The notes under the pieces are model-generated. The model was given only the letters and a program-made list of their open reading frames with translations, searched no databases and was not told where the DNA came from. A DNA stretch of 34,701 bases from Tsukamurella sp. M9C (lineage in GTDB: Bacteria; Actinomycetota; Actinomycetes; Mycobacteriales; Mycobacteriaceae): the NCBI RefSeq assembly GCF_020169415.1, contig NZ_JAIULG010000054.1, positions 1-34,701 of the forward strand, read 5' to 3'. Below are positions 16,662 through 26,662 of the stretch, one piece after another. Position 1 is the first letter of the stretch; every line of letters starts with the position of its first letter. The position numbers and the translations under genes were made by a program.

Positions 16662-17156
16662 TCAGCGTCGCGCGACGGTCGACGGTGCGCCCGCCGCATC
16701 GCGCTCGCCGGCCGAGAGCAGCGACTGCGACTCCTTGAGCGAGGCGATCGTCTTCTGCGGGCCCTTGATGCGCTTGACCTTGAGGTAGCCGAGGAACGCC
16801 GCGACACCGGCCACGACCAGCATGAGGATGAAGACGATGAGCGAGGCCGCCCACATCGGCAGCCACACGTTGAGCAGCCAGGTGAGGAAGAAGAAGAAGA
16901 AGAACGACGAGTACAGGGCCACGACGCCCGCGACGGCGAAGAAGGCCGAGCCGGTGGCCGCCTTCTTGACGTCCCGCATGGTCTCGGCCTTGGCGAGCTC
17001 GACCTCGGCGCGAACCAGCGAGGAGACCTGCGTCGAGGCGTCCCGGACGAGGCTGCCGATCGTCGGATCGCCGGAGGCGGTCACGTTGGGATCGGTGAGC
17101 GGGATCGCCGAAAGCGTCCGCGGGGTCCCGCCGGTGGGTGTGCTGTCCAAGCTCAC
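16662..17156 (-). CDS. Phage-holin-family (DUF1469-like) membrane protein
   Basis: A 164-residue protein with the arrangement of the actinobacterial holin-like/DUF1469 family. There is a soluble N-terminus, an amphipathic helix (SLVRDASTQVSSLVRAEVELAKAE), and two membrane helices (about 70-92 and 97-122) separated by a short loop. The tail is basic (LKVKRIKGPQKT). Six consecutive phenylalanines lie in the first helix. The GTG start at 17156 has a strong GAGGAGG five bases upstream. The family has no proven lytic role and is not evidence of a prophage; Rv3669 is the positional homologue. It lies 97 bases after nhaA and 24 bases before the hydrolase gene. Confidence 0.8.
   Translation of the reverse strand: MSLDSTPTGGTPRTLSAIPLTDPNVTASGDPTIGSLVRDASTQVSSLVRAEVELAKAETMRDVKKAATGSAFFAVAGVVALYSSFFFFFFLTWLLNVWLPMWAASLIVFILMLVVAGVAAFLGYLKVKRIKGPQKTIASLKESQSLLSAGERDAAGAPSTVARR
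16887..16904. repeat. (GAA)6 trinucleotide repeat inside the holin-like gene
   Basis: Six perfect GAA units on the plus strand encode six phenylalanines (TTC) on the minus strand, in the first membrane helix. Changes in unit number would keep the frame and alter helix length. Confidence 0.85.
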
Positions 17157-17253
17157 TTGGTCCTCCTCTAGTTATCAGTCATCGTGCCAGAGGTCACCCC
17201 GGCGTGTCCGCGCGACCACGACGTGTCGACCTCCGCGCCGCGCGCCCGGCCCG

Positions 17254-18468
17254 TCACCGGGCCTCGTGCACCCTCCCACGCCGCATGAGCAACAGCGCCC
17301 CGATCACCGACGCCGCGACCGACGTGAGCAGCACCGCCGCCTTGGCGAGATCGGCCTCGCCCTCGGGCAGCGCGAGCTCCGCGACGAGCAGGCTGACCGT
17401 GAAGCCGATCGCGCCGAGCACGCTGAGCGCCAGGATGTCCCGGTTGTCGAGGCCCTCGGGTCGTTCCGCCAGCCGCAGCTTCACCGCGATCACGCTGGCG
17501 CCCGAGATGCCGATGATCTTGCCGAAGAACAGGCCGATCATGATGCCCAGGGCGAGCTCGTCGGTGAACAGCTCGCGGAAGACCTCGCCGTTCACGGCGA
17601 CGCCGGAGGCGAAGAAGGCGAAGACCGGCACGCAGAACAGGGCCGAGACCGGCTGGATCCGGTGCTCGAGTCGTTCCGCGGGCGATTCGCGCTCGCCCCG
17701 GTCCGGCTTCACGCGGGTCAGCAGGCCCAGCGCCACGCCCGCGATCGTGGCGTGCACACCCGACTGGAGCATCGCCACCCACACGACGATCGCGATGGGC
17801 ACGTAATAGAGGGGCGTGGTGATCCGACGGTGCTGCCCGAACCAGTAGAGCGCGCAGCCGACGGCGGCGACGGCCAGCCACCCGACCTTGAGGTCGCCCG
17901 CGAAGAGCACGGCGATCACCGCGATGGCGATGAGGTCGTCGACCACCGCCAGCCCGAGCAGGAAGACCCGCGCCCCCGACGGCAGGCGGGAGCCGATGAG
18001 CGAGAGGATGCCGAGCGCGAAGGCGATGTCGGTGGCGATGGGGACGGCCCAGGCGCTGCCGATGTACGGGTTGTCGCGGGCGATGCCGAACGCGATGATC
18101 GCGGGCACCACCACGCCGCCGACCGCGCACAACACGGGCAGCGCGGCGCCGCGCACCGTCGACAGTTCGCCGACGACGAGCTCGCGTTTGAGCTCCAGGC
18201 CGGCGACGAAGAAGAAGATCGCGAGGAGCCCGTCCTTGGCCCAGTCGGCGAGCGTCAGCCGGAGGTGGAGGGACTGCCCGAAGATCGTCCAGTCGTCGCT
18301 GCCGATCTTGATCTCGGCGAGGTGGGCGTAGCTCTCCGACCAGGAGGAGTTGGCCCACAGGAGCGCGATCGCCGCCGCGACGAGAAGGGCTGTGCCGCCG
18401 ACGGTCTCGGTGCGGAGGAAGCGGATCAACGCCCGTGAGGCCCGGAACCGGGGCGGTGCGTCGTTCAT
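17254..18468 (-). CDS. nhaA: Na+/H+ antiporter NhaA
   Basis: A 404-residue NhaA-type sodium/proton antiporter with about twelve membrane helices. Key residues are present: Asp147 in ATDIAFALG (E. coli Asp133), the ion-binding pair Asp177-Asp178 in AVVDDLIAI (Asp163-Asp164), and Lys317 in FFGKIIGI (Lys300). The unwound helix motif GVHATIAGVALGL is also present. The start at 18468 is chosen because MNDAPPRFRA begins the conserved region and TACGGT lies six bases before the ATG. A GTG further upstream would run through the divergent promoter. It faces the MHS transporter across 79 bases with a perfect palindrome in between. Confidence 0.93.
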   Translation of the reverse strand: MNDAPPRFRASRALIRFLRTETVGGTALLVAAAIALLWANSSWSESYAHLAEIKIGSDDWTIFGQSLHLRLTLADWAKDGLLAIFFFVAGLELKRELVVGELSTVRGAALPVLCAVGGVVVPAIIAFGIARDNPYIGSAWAVPIATDIAFALGILSLIGSRLPSGARVFLLGLAVVDDLIAIAVIAVLFAGDLKVGWLAVAAVGCALYWFGQHRRITTPLYYVPIAIVVWVAMLQSGVHATIAGVALGLLTRVKPDRGERESPAERLEHRIQPVSALFCVPVFAFFASGVAVNGEVFRELFTDELALGIMIGLFFGKIIGISGASVIAVKLRLAERPEGLDNRDILALSVLGAIGFTVSLLVAELALPEGEADLAKAAVLLTSVAASVIGALLLMRRGRVHEAR

Positions 18469-18474
18469 CGGTCG

Positions 18475-18480
18475 ACCGTA
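18475..18480 (-). promoter_or_regulatory. -10 element of nhaA, leaderless start
   Basis: TACGGT on the minus strand (18480-18475) is followed by six bases and the ATG at 18468. Confidence 0.5.
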
Positions 18481-18493
18481 CCGCAGGTGTCCA

Positions 18494-18511
18494 CGGTGAC
18501 CCGGGTCACCG
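18494..18511. promoter_or_regulatory. Perfect 18-bp palindrome, CRP-like operator between nhaA and the transporter
   Basis: CGGTGACCCGGGTCACCG is its own reverse complement. Its core GTGA-N6-TCAC matches the inner part of the CRP consensus. Its centre is about 45 bases upstream of the inferred transporter start and 34 upstream of the nhaA start. A dimeric regulator, possibly CRP, probably binds here. Confidence 0.55.
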
Positions 18512-18534
18512 CATCCTGCCGGTGCCGCTCCGCG

Positions 18535-18540
18535 TAATCT
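18535..18540 (+). promoter_or_regulatory. -10 element of the MHS transporter gene, leaderless start
   Basis: TAATCT at 18535-18540 is followed by seven bases and the ATG at 18548; no ribosome binding site is present. Confidence 0.55.
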
Positions 18541-18547
18541 CCTGCCA

Positions 18548-19867
18548 ATGAATCGCAGGCGAATCGTCGTCGCCTCCATGGTGGGCACCACCATCGAGTT
18601 CTTCGACTTCTACATCTACGCGACCGCAGCAGTGCTGGTCTTCCCCACCCTGTTCTTCCCCAAGGGGGACGACACCGCGGCGCTGCTCGCCTCGTTCGCG
18701 ACCTTCGGCCTCGCCTTCGCGGCCCGGCCCCTCGGCTCGATCCTGTTCGGCCACTTCGGCGACCGGGTGGGCCGCAAGGCGACCCTGGTGGGCTCGCTGC
18801 TCACCATGGGCGTCGCGACCTTCCTCATCGGCGTGCTCCCCACCTTCGACCAGGTCGGCTACTGGGCCCCGGCGCTGCTCGCGCTGATGCGCTTCGCGCA
18901 GGGCCTGGGCCTGGGCGGCGAGTGGTCGGGCGCGGCGCTGCTGGCGACGGAGACGGCCGCTCCCGGTAAGCGCGCCTGGGCGGCGATGTGGCCGCAGCTG
19001 GGCGCCCCCTTCGGCTTCTTCCTGGCCAACGGCACCTTCCTCGTGATCATGCAGCTGATGGACTTCGACTCGAAGACCTCCACCTCGAACCACGCGTTCA
19101 TGACCTGGGGCTGGCGCATCCCGTTCCTCGCCTCGGCCGTTATGGTGATCGTGGGCCTGTACGTCCGTCTCAAGCTGACCGAGACGCCGGTCTTCGCGAA
19201 GGCCGTCAAGGACGGAAAGAAGGTCAAGGCGCCGCTGGGCGAGGTGCTCCGCACCGCGTGGCGGCCGCTCATCATCGGCACTTTCGTCATGGTCGCCACC
19301 TACACGCTGTTCTACCTGGTGACCACGTGGATCGTCTCGTACGGCACGGGCAAGGTGGTCGACAAGTCGGGCATCAAGCTCGGCATCTCGTACATCGACT
19401 TCCTCGAGATGCAGCTCATCGCGGTGCTCTTCTTCGCGGTCTTCGTCGCCGTGTCCGGCCACTTCGCCGACCGGATCGGCCGCCGCAAGCTGCTCATCGG
19501 CGTGACGATCGCGATCATCGTCTACGGCCTCTCGTTCAAGTGGATCCTCGACCCGGCCACCACCACGCAGGGCACGATGCTCGCCGTCCTCATCGCGGGC
19601 CTCACGCTCATGGGTCTCACCTTCGGCCCGATGAGCGCCGTGCTGCCGGAGCTGTTCGCCACCAACGTCCGCTACACGGGCAGCGGCATCTCGTACAACT
19701 TCGCGTCGATCCTCGGCGCCGCCATCGCGCCGTTCATCGCCACCTGGCTGGTCAGCTCGTACGGCGTCGGCTGGGTGGGCGTCTACCTCGCGCTCGCCGG
19801 CGGCGCCACGCTCATCGCCCTCCTCGTGATGCACGAGACGCGCGACGTGGAACTCGACAAGGTGTAG
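18548..19867 (+). CDS. MFS transporter, metabolite:H+ symporter (MHS) type
   Basis: A 439-residue major-facilitator protein with twelve predicted helices. The N-terminus MVGTTIEFFDFYIYATAA is the hallmark of the MHS family (KgtP, ProP and ShiA relatives). The cytoplasmic loop GHFGDRVGRKATL and its second-half copy GHFADRIGRRKLL carry the RxGRR/K motif. RFAQGLGLGGEWSGA is another family block. MHS proteins import small acids or zwitterions with protons; the substrate here is not evident. It is followed after three bases by a ketopantoate-reductase-like gene, so the pair may import and reduce a keto- or hydroxy-acid. Confidence 0.9.
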   Translation: MNRRRIVVASMVGTTIEFFDFYIYATAAVLVFPTLFFPKGDDTAALLASFATFGLAFAARPLGSILFGHFGDRVGRKATLVGSLLTMGVATFLIGVLPTFDQVGYWAPALLALMRFAQGLGLGGEWSGAALLATETAAPGKRAWAAMWPQLGAPFGFFLANGTFLVIMQLMDFDSKTSTSNHAFMTWGWRIPFLASAVMVIVGLYVRLKLTETPVFAKAVKDGKKVKAPLGEVLRTAWRPLIIGTFVMVATYTLFYLVTTWIVSYGTGKVVDKSGIKLGISYIDFLEMQLIAVLFFAVFVAVSGHFADRIGRRKLLIGVTIAIIVYGLSFKWILDPATTTQGTMLAVLIAGLTLMGLTFGPMSAVLPELFATNVRYTGSGISYNFASILGAAIAPFIATWLVSSYGVGWVGVYLALAGGATLIALLVMHETRDVELDKV

Positions 19868-19870
19868 GTC

Positions 19871-20767
19871 GTGCGGATCCTCATCGTGGGTGCGGGCGCG
19901 ACGGGCGGGGCCTTCGGCTCCCGCCTGATCGAGGCGGGCCGGGACGTGACCTTCCTGGTTCGCCCGGCCCGAGCCGCGGCCCTGCGCCGCGACGGGCTCC
20001 GGTTCACCGATCCGGCCGGCACCCGCACGCTCGACGTCGCCGCGCTCACGGCCGACGAGCTCGCGGCCGCGCCGCAGGTCTTCGACCTGGTGATCCTCAC
20101 GGTCAAGGCCCCGGCGCTCGACGCGGCGATCGCCGATCTGCGCCCCGCGGTGGGGGAGGGCACCGTCGTCCTGCCGATCCTCAACGGCATGGCACACATG
20201 GACCGGCTCGAGGCTGCGTTCGGGCCGCGCGTGCTGGGCGCGCTCGCGATGATCGTCGCCACGCTGGACGACGGGGCGGTGGTCCAGATGACCGACTGGT
20301 CGGCCCTCACCATCGGCGACGGTGCGCCCGACGTCGCGCGGGCGCTCGACGTGCCCGGCATCCGGCTCACCGTGAGCGACGACGTCACCGGGGCGCTGTG
20401 GGCGAAGTGGGCGTTCATCGCGGCCACCGGCATCCTCTGCTGCCTGTTCCGCAGCCCCGTCGGGCCGGTCATCGCCGCGGGCGGGGAGCCGCACGTGCGG
20501 GCGATCATCGCGGAGACCGAGGCGGTCGCGGCCGCCGCCGGCCACCCGGTGCCCGCGGAATCCGACGAGCGGACCGCCACGACCCTACTGGACCCGGAGT
20601 CGGCGATGACCTCGTCGCTCTACCGGGACCTGGTGGCAGGCCTGCCGAACGAGGCCGAGCACATCCTCGGCGACCTCGCGGCGCGCGCCCGCGAGCTGGG
20701 CGTCGCGACGCCGTTGCTCGACCTCACGCTGGTGCAGGTCCGGGCGGACGCGCTGCAGCGAGGGTGA
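19871..20767 (+). CDS. Ketopantoate-reductase-family (ApbA/PanE) dehydrogenase
   Basis: A 298-residue NAD(P)-dependent 2-ketoacid reductase family member. Seen: the N-terminal Rossmann loop GAGATGGAFG (7-16), PILNGMAHMD with the conserved asparagine, ALWAKWAF with the conserved lysine, and MTSSLYRDL in the C-terminal domain. The GTG start lies three bases after the transporter stop, implying co-transcription. It could be PanE of pantothenate synthesis or one of the many paralogues acting on other keto-acids; pairing with a transporter favours a catabolic paralogue. Its last 44 bases overlap the 3' end of the convergent glycosylase gene. Confidence 0.85.
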   Translation: MRILIVGAGATGGAFGSRLIEAGRDVTFLVRPARAAALRRDGLRFTDPAGTRTLDVAALTADELAAAPQVFDLVILTVKAPALDAAIADLRPAVGEGTVVLPILNGMAHMDRLEAAFGPRVLGALAMIVATLDDGAVVQMTDWSALTIGDGAPDVARALDVPGIRLTVSDDVTGALWAKWAFIAATGILCCLFRSPVGPVIAAGGEPHVRAIIAETEAVAAAAGHPVPAESDERTATTLLDPESAMTSSLYRDLVAGLPNEAEHILGDLAARARELGVATPLLDLTLVQVRADALQRG

Positions 20768-21323
20768 TCCCCGCCGCCTCGGCGGCCCGACGGTACGCCG
20801 CCGCGAGCGTCGGCACGGTCTCGTGGGCGTTGAGCCCGCTCGGATTGGGCAGCACCCACACCTGCGTCTCGCCGATGGTGCGCTCCTGCGGGCCGGGAAC
20901 GGCCTTCGGTTCGTGGAAAGCGGTGCGGTAGGCGGTGATTCCGAGGACCGCGAGGATGCGTGGCGCCACCTGCAGCACCCGCTCGACCAGCGCCTCGCCG
21001 CCTTCCCGGAGCTCCTCCGCGGTGAGCTCGCTGGCCTTCGCCGTCGCCCTCGGCGCGACGTTGGTGATGCCGATCCCCGCGTCCACCAGCGAGTTCCGGT
21101 CGGCGAAGCTCATCCCGTCGGCGGCGTCGATGACGAGGTCGACGATGCCCGCCTCGTACAGCGCCGGATAGAAGCGATTGCCGGGCCGGGCGAAGTGCGC
21201 GCCCGTCGCCGCGGTCCACAGCCCGGGGTTGATGCCGGAGAACAGCAGCCGGCAGCCGGGACCGAGGAGGTCGGGCACCGTCGTATCCGAGTAGGCGAGC
21301 AGCTGCTCGCGGGTGAAACCCAT
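20724..21323 (-). CDS. Mug-type mismatch-specific uracil/thymine DNA glycosylase
   Basis: A 199-residue family-2 uracil-DNA glycosylase. Both active-site loops are visible: GINPGLWTA (30-38), with the asparagine that positions water in Mug/TDG enzymes, and NPSGLN (160-165), which inserts into DNA. E. coli Mug is 168 residues; the difference is mostly N- and C-terminal extension. It removes uracil or ethenocytosine from mismatched DNA. TAGGCA lies six bases before the ATG and may be a leaderless -10, though its last base is non-consensus. It is divergent from the SnoaL-like gene across 43 bases and overlaps the reductase gene tail to tail. Confidence 0.9.
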   Translation of the reverse strand: MGFTREQLLAYSDTTVPDLLGPGCRLLFSGINPGLWTAATGAHFARPGNRFYPALYEAGIVDLVIDAADGMSFADRNSLVDAGIGITNVAPRATAKASELTAEELREGGEALVERVLQVAPRILAVLGITAYRTAFHEPKAVPGPQERTIGETQVWVLPNPSGLNAHETVPTLAAAYRRAAEAAGITLAAARPPGPAPA

Positions 21324-21366
21324 GGATACTGCCTACCGGTTCACGCCCCCGTGGTCCACTGGCGCT

Positions 21367-21891
21367 ATGACGGTCGACGAACTCCTGGCCCGGCGCGAGA
21401 TCGAGGACGTGGTGCTGCGGTACTGCCGCGGCATCGATCGCCTCGACCCGGAGGCGGTGCGCGCCTGCTACCACCCGGGCGCCGTCGATCACCACACCGG
21501 CTTCGACGGCCCCGTCGAGGAGTACGTGCCCTGGGTGCGCGGGCAGCTGGAGTCGCTCGGCGGCACGCACCACCAGATCGGCAACCACCTGTCCGAGATC
21601 GCGGGCGACGTCGCGGTGGTCGAGACCTACTGCACCGCAACGCACTGGTCCGCGCCGGACGCCGAGCTGCAGGCCTACCTGACCCTGGGCCTGCGGTACG
21701 TCGACCGGTTCGAGCGGCGGGACGGGCGGTGGGCGATCGCCGAGCGGTGGGCGGTCACCGACTGGACGCGGTGGGAGAAGGACCTCACGGGGCCGCTCGG
21801 GGTCCCCGAGGCCGGTCCGCCGCCCGCGCGCGGCGGCGGCGATCCGCTGGACGTGCTGCGGGCTCAGGTGTTCGGGCGCGAGCGCTCGTAG
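21367..21891 (+). CDS. SnoaL-like (NTF2-fold) protein
   Basis: A 174-residue protein of the SnoaL/nuclear-transport-factor-2 fold. Seen: MTVDELLARREIEDVVLRYCRGIDRLD at the N-terminus, a typical opening of SnoaL_4 proteins, with YHPGAVDHHTGFDG and GGTHHQIGNHLSEIAGDVAVVETYC next. These carry the His/Asp residues often found in the conical pocket. Members include isomerases, dehydratases and ring-hydroxylating dioxygenase small subunits; the reaction here is unknown. An upstream in-frame ATG at 21313 would overlap the glycosylase start and is less likely. The last 28 bases overlap the 3' end of the ABC ATPase gene. Confidence 0.75.
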   Translation: MTVDELLARREIEDVVLRYCRGIDRLDPEAVRACYHPGAVDHHTGFDGPVEEYVPWVRGQLESLGGTHHQIGNHLSEIAGDVAVVETYCTATHWSAPDAELQAYLTLGLRYVDRFERRDGRWAIAERWAVTDWTRWEKDLTGPLGVPEAGPPPARGGGDPLDVLRAQVFGRERS

Positions 21892-22823
21892 AGCCGCCGC
21901 ACCACGTCCTCGATGTCGGGCTCGTCGACGGTGAGGTCGCGCACCGTCGCCCGCTCGGCGACGGCCGCGAGCACCTGGGGCAGCGGCGCGCTCAGCTCAA
22001 GCCGCTGGCGCAGGCCCCCGCCCTCACTGGCGAGGTGCCGCGCACCGTCGACCTCGAGATCCGGTGTGGGCCGGTCCAGGTCGAGCACCAGCACGCGCGG
22101 CGCTCCGACGGTGCCGACGAGGCCGTCGAGCGTGCCGTCGAACGCGGTGCGCCCGTGGTCGACGACGAGGATCCGCTCGCACAGCCGCTCCACGTCGCCC
22201 ATGTCGTGCGTGGTGAGCAGCAGGGTGAGGCCGCGCTCGGCGCGCTCGGCGATGAGGAACTCGCGCAGCCGCTGCTTGCTGAGCACGTCGAGGCCGATGG
22301 TGGGCTCGTCGAGGATCAGCAGCTCCGGCGAATGCATCAGCGACGCCGCGACTTCCGCCCGCATCCGCTCGCCCAGGCTGAGCTGGCGCACCGGCCGGTC
22401 GAGGTAGGCGCCCAGCTCCAGCTGCTCGATCAGCCGGTCCGAACGCTCCTTCGCCACTGTGTCGGGGAGACGGTGCACGGCGGCCAGGATCTCCAGCGAC
22501 CTGCCGGTGGGCAGGTCCCACCACAGCTGCGAGCGCTGCCCGAAGACGACGCCCACCCGCCGGGCCACGTCGCGCCGCCGGGCCAGGGGATCGAGCCCGA
22601 CGGTGCGCACCGTCCCCGACGTGGGCACCAGGATGCCCATGAGCATCTTGATCGTGGTCGACTTGCCGGCGCCGTTCGCGCCGATGTAGCCGACGGATTC
22701 GCCCGGCGCGATCCGCAGGTCGAGGTGGTCGACGGCCGTGGTGACCGTCCTGGTACGGCCGTTCCAGCCCCGCTTGACGAAGGTGCGCGTCAGGCCGGTC
22801 GTCTCGATGATGTGCTCGGTCAT
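21864..22823 (-). CDS. ABC exporter ATP-binding protein
   Basis: A 319-residue ATPase. Walker A GANGAGKS (48-55), signature LSLGERMRAEVA, Walker B LLILDEPTIGLD and a switch TTHDMGDVERLC are all intact. The N-terminal GWNGRTRTVTTAVDHLDL and the extended C-terminus match the COG4586 subgroup, which works with two ABC-2-type permeases. The ATG overlaps the upstream permease stop (ATGA). Together with the two following entries it forms a complete exporter; related systems move drugs, lipids or glycans. The substrate is unknown. Confidence 0.9.
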   Translation of the reverse strand: MTEHIIETTGLTRTFVKRGWNGRTRTVTTAVDHLDLRIAPGESVGYIGANGAGKSTTIKMLMGILVPTSGTVRTVGLDPLARRRDVARRVGVVFGQRSQLWWDLPTGRSLEILAAVHRLPDTVAKERSDRLIEQLELGAYLDRPVRQLSLGERMRAEVAASLMHSPELLILDEPTIGLDVLSKQRLREFLIAERAERGLTLLLTTHDMGDVERLCERILVVDHGRTAFDGTLDGLVGTVGAPRVLVLDLDRPTPDLEVDGARHLASEGGGLRQRLELSAPLPQVLAAVAERATVRDLTVDEPDIEDVVRRLYERSRPNT

Positions 22824-23647
22824 CCGCCCGCTCCCCGGTAGTGCCGCAGTCCCCAGCGCCACGTCGCGCCCGCCAGGAGCACGACCCACGCGGTGGCCAA
22901 CGGTAGCGCCCACGCGAGTTCCGGCCGGAAGATCCCGTCGCCGGGCAGGCCCAGGATGTACAGGGCCGGAAGGTAGCCGGTGAAGGCGAGCGGCAGGACG
23001 AAGCCGAAGGTCACCTTGATCGCGCCCGGCCACACCGACGCCGGCTGCGAGGCCGCGTAGCGGCCGCCGTAGACGAAGGAGCTGGTGAACTCCGCGCCGT
23101 TGACGAGGACGAACTGGAGCCCGGCGGCGATCACGAAGACCGCCGAGTAGATGATCGGGCCGCAGACCAGCGCGATGATGAGCATGCCGACGGTGCCCGG
23201 GCCCCAGGCGATCGCGTTGTGCGTGAGCGCGTAGCCGAGCGCGAACAGGCTGACCGCCGGCCGGGTGAGCCGGTGGATGCGGATGTCGCTGGTCATGAGC
23301 TGCAGCAGGATCGGTTGCGGGCGCAGGTAGAAGACGTCGATGGTCCCGGCCCGTACGTACCGGGGCAGCTTGTCGAGGTGCCCGAAGAGGATGTCGGCGG
23401 CGCAGAAGGAGAGGTCGGCGAGCGCGAAGACCAGGAGCACGGCGGAGAAGGTGAGGCCGCCGATGACCTTCGCATTGTGGAACAGCAGCCACACCTCCGC
23501 GAGCTCGACGAGGCCGAGCAGCAGCGCGGCGAACAGGTCCATCGCGAGCGAGGCGCGGTAGCTCACCTGCGCCTGCACGCGCGAGGTCAGCACCGCGCGG
23601 TACGGCGCGAGCGGACCGGGCCGGGCCTCGGCAGCGGTGTCAGCCAC
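22820..23647 (-). CDS. ABC-2-type exporter permease (COG3694-like)
   Basis: A 275-residue membrane protein with about six helices. FGHLDKLPRYVRAGTIDVFYLRPQPILLQL is the conserved block of this permease group, along with FVLPLAFTGYLPALYILG. The GTG start lies inside the end of the upstream permease (eight-base overlap), and its stop overlaps the ATPase ATG. It is predicted to form the channel with its paralogue encoded immediately upstream. Confidence 0.87.
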   Translation of the reverse strand: MADTAAEARPGPLAPYRAVLTSRVQAQVSYRASLAMDLFAALLLGLVELAEVWLLFHNAKVIGGLTFSAVLLVFALADLSFCAADILFGHLDKLPRYVRAGTIDVFYLRPQPILLQLMTSDIRIHRLTRPAVSLFALGYALTHNAIAWGPGTVGMLIIALVCGPIIYSAVFVIAAGLQFVLVNGAEFTSSFVYGGRYAASQPASVWPGAIKVTFGFVLPLAFTGYLPALYILGLPGDGIFRPELAWALPLATAWVVLLAGATWRWGLRHYRGAGG

Positions 23648-24500
23648 CCTGCACCTCCAACCGGCGGCGGCCCGCCGCCGTGAGCAGCGCGCCGACCGCG
23701 AGCACGGCCACCGTCCACCCCGCCTGGATCCCCACGGCGGCCAGGCCCGCCGCGGCGTCGATGCGGCCGGAGAGGATGTCGCACGGCGGCATGAGGATCC
23801 ACCCGAAGGGCGTGACCTCCGCGATCGTGGCCAGCCAGCCGGGGAACAGGCCCACCGGCACGAACATGCCCATGAGGAACGTGCCCGCGACGACGTAGAA
23901 CATCTGGATGCCGCGCGTGTCCACGACCCAGAAGCCGAGGATCTGCACGCAGTAGAGCAGCGCTTGCGCCAGGACGATCGACAGCAGGACGCTGACGGCG
24001 GCCAGCGGGTAGGCGGCGGGCTCGCTCGCCCACGCCATCATCGAGGTCGCGGCGCCGATCGCCGCGAGGGGCAGGGCCCGCGGGATCAGGGAGTAGACCG
24101 CGCCGCCGTGCACCGTCGCCAGCGTGGCGAACTGCACATCGAGCGGACGGAGGAAGTCGACGGCGATGTCGCCCGAGCGGATCCGCTCGGCGAGGGACCC
24201 GTCGCCGCCGAAGGCACCGATCGCCGTGAGCATGCCCTGCGACAGGAAGATGTAGCTGACCATGAGCTCCGGCGTGTACCCGCCGGCGACGCCGCCCGCG
24301 CCGGCGAGCGTCGCGAGCAGGATCGCCATCTTGACGAAGCCGAAGACGGCGTTGGTGAACACGCCGGCGGCCGCCGCGCCGAGATACGTGGACTGCTGGC
24401 GGAATCCGGCCACCGTCAGGCGGACGTAGGGCCGGAGGGCGGTGCGGACAGCGAGGAGGGCGGCACGCCCGGGGACTGCGGCCGCGGTTGGCGACGACAC
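23640..24500 (-). CDS. ABC-2-type exporter permease (COG4587-like)
   Basis: A 286-residue membrane protein with about six helices, paralogous to the downstream permease. SLAERIRSGDIAVDFLRPLDVQFATLA mirrors the block in its partner, and GTFLMGMFVPVGLFPGWLATIAEVTPF resembles ABC-2 permeases. The GTG start is nine bases after TAACGT. It follows acsA by 35 bases on the same strand, so read-through from acsA is possible as well as its own promoter. Confidence 0.86.
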   Translation of the reverse strand: MSSPTAAAVPGRAALLAVRTALRPYVRLTVAGFRQQSTYLGAAAAGVFTNAVFGFVKMAILLATLAGAGGVAGGYTPELMVSYIFLSQGMLTAIGAFGGDGSLAERIRSGDIAVDFLRPLDVQFATLATVHGGAVYSLIPRALPLAAIGAATSMMAWASEPAAYPLAAVSVLLSIVLAQALLYCVQILGFWVVDTRGIQMFYVVAGTFLMGMFVPVGLFPGWLATIAEVTPFGWILMPPCDILSGRIDAAAGLAAVGIQAGWTVAVLAVGALLTAAGRRRLEVQGG

Positions 24501-24509
24501 AGCTACCGG

Positions 24510-24515
24510 ACGTTA
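24510..24515 (-). promoter_or_regulatory. Candidate -10 of the ABC exporter operon
   Basis: TAACGT on the minus strand (24515-24510) lies nine bases before the GTG at 24500, leaving at most a two- or three-base leader. Confidence 0.35.
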
Positions 24516-24535
24516 CCGCCCTCGTCGGTGGGCTG

Positions 24536-26482
<1,947 letters not shown>

Positions 26483-26488
26483 GGGTTG

Positions 26489-26494
26489 ATCGTA
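26489..26494 (-). promoter_or_regulatory. -10 element of acsA, leaderless start
   Basis: TACGAT on the minus strand (26494-26489) is followed by six bases and the ATG at 26482, so the transcription start coincides with the start codon. Confidence 0.6.
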
Positions 26495-26662
26495 GGGATC
26501 TCGCCGCGGTCCGAACAGAGCTTTCCCGAATCTGGGGCACGCCGAAGCGGGGTTGCACGGGGTTGCCCTTCACTTATACCCCGAGACGAGGATGTTCGGG
26601 CCGGACTCGCCCCGAGCGGGCCCGACGGCGTGGATTGCCGGGACAGAGTAGTGAGGGGCGCT

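Noticed and set aside
16662-17156. Holin-family gene as a sign of a prophage
   Set aside because: No integrase, terminase, capsid or lysin genes and no attachment repeats are present. This family is a normal chromosomal gene at this locus in mycobacteria.
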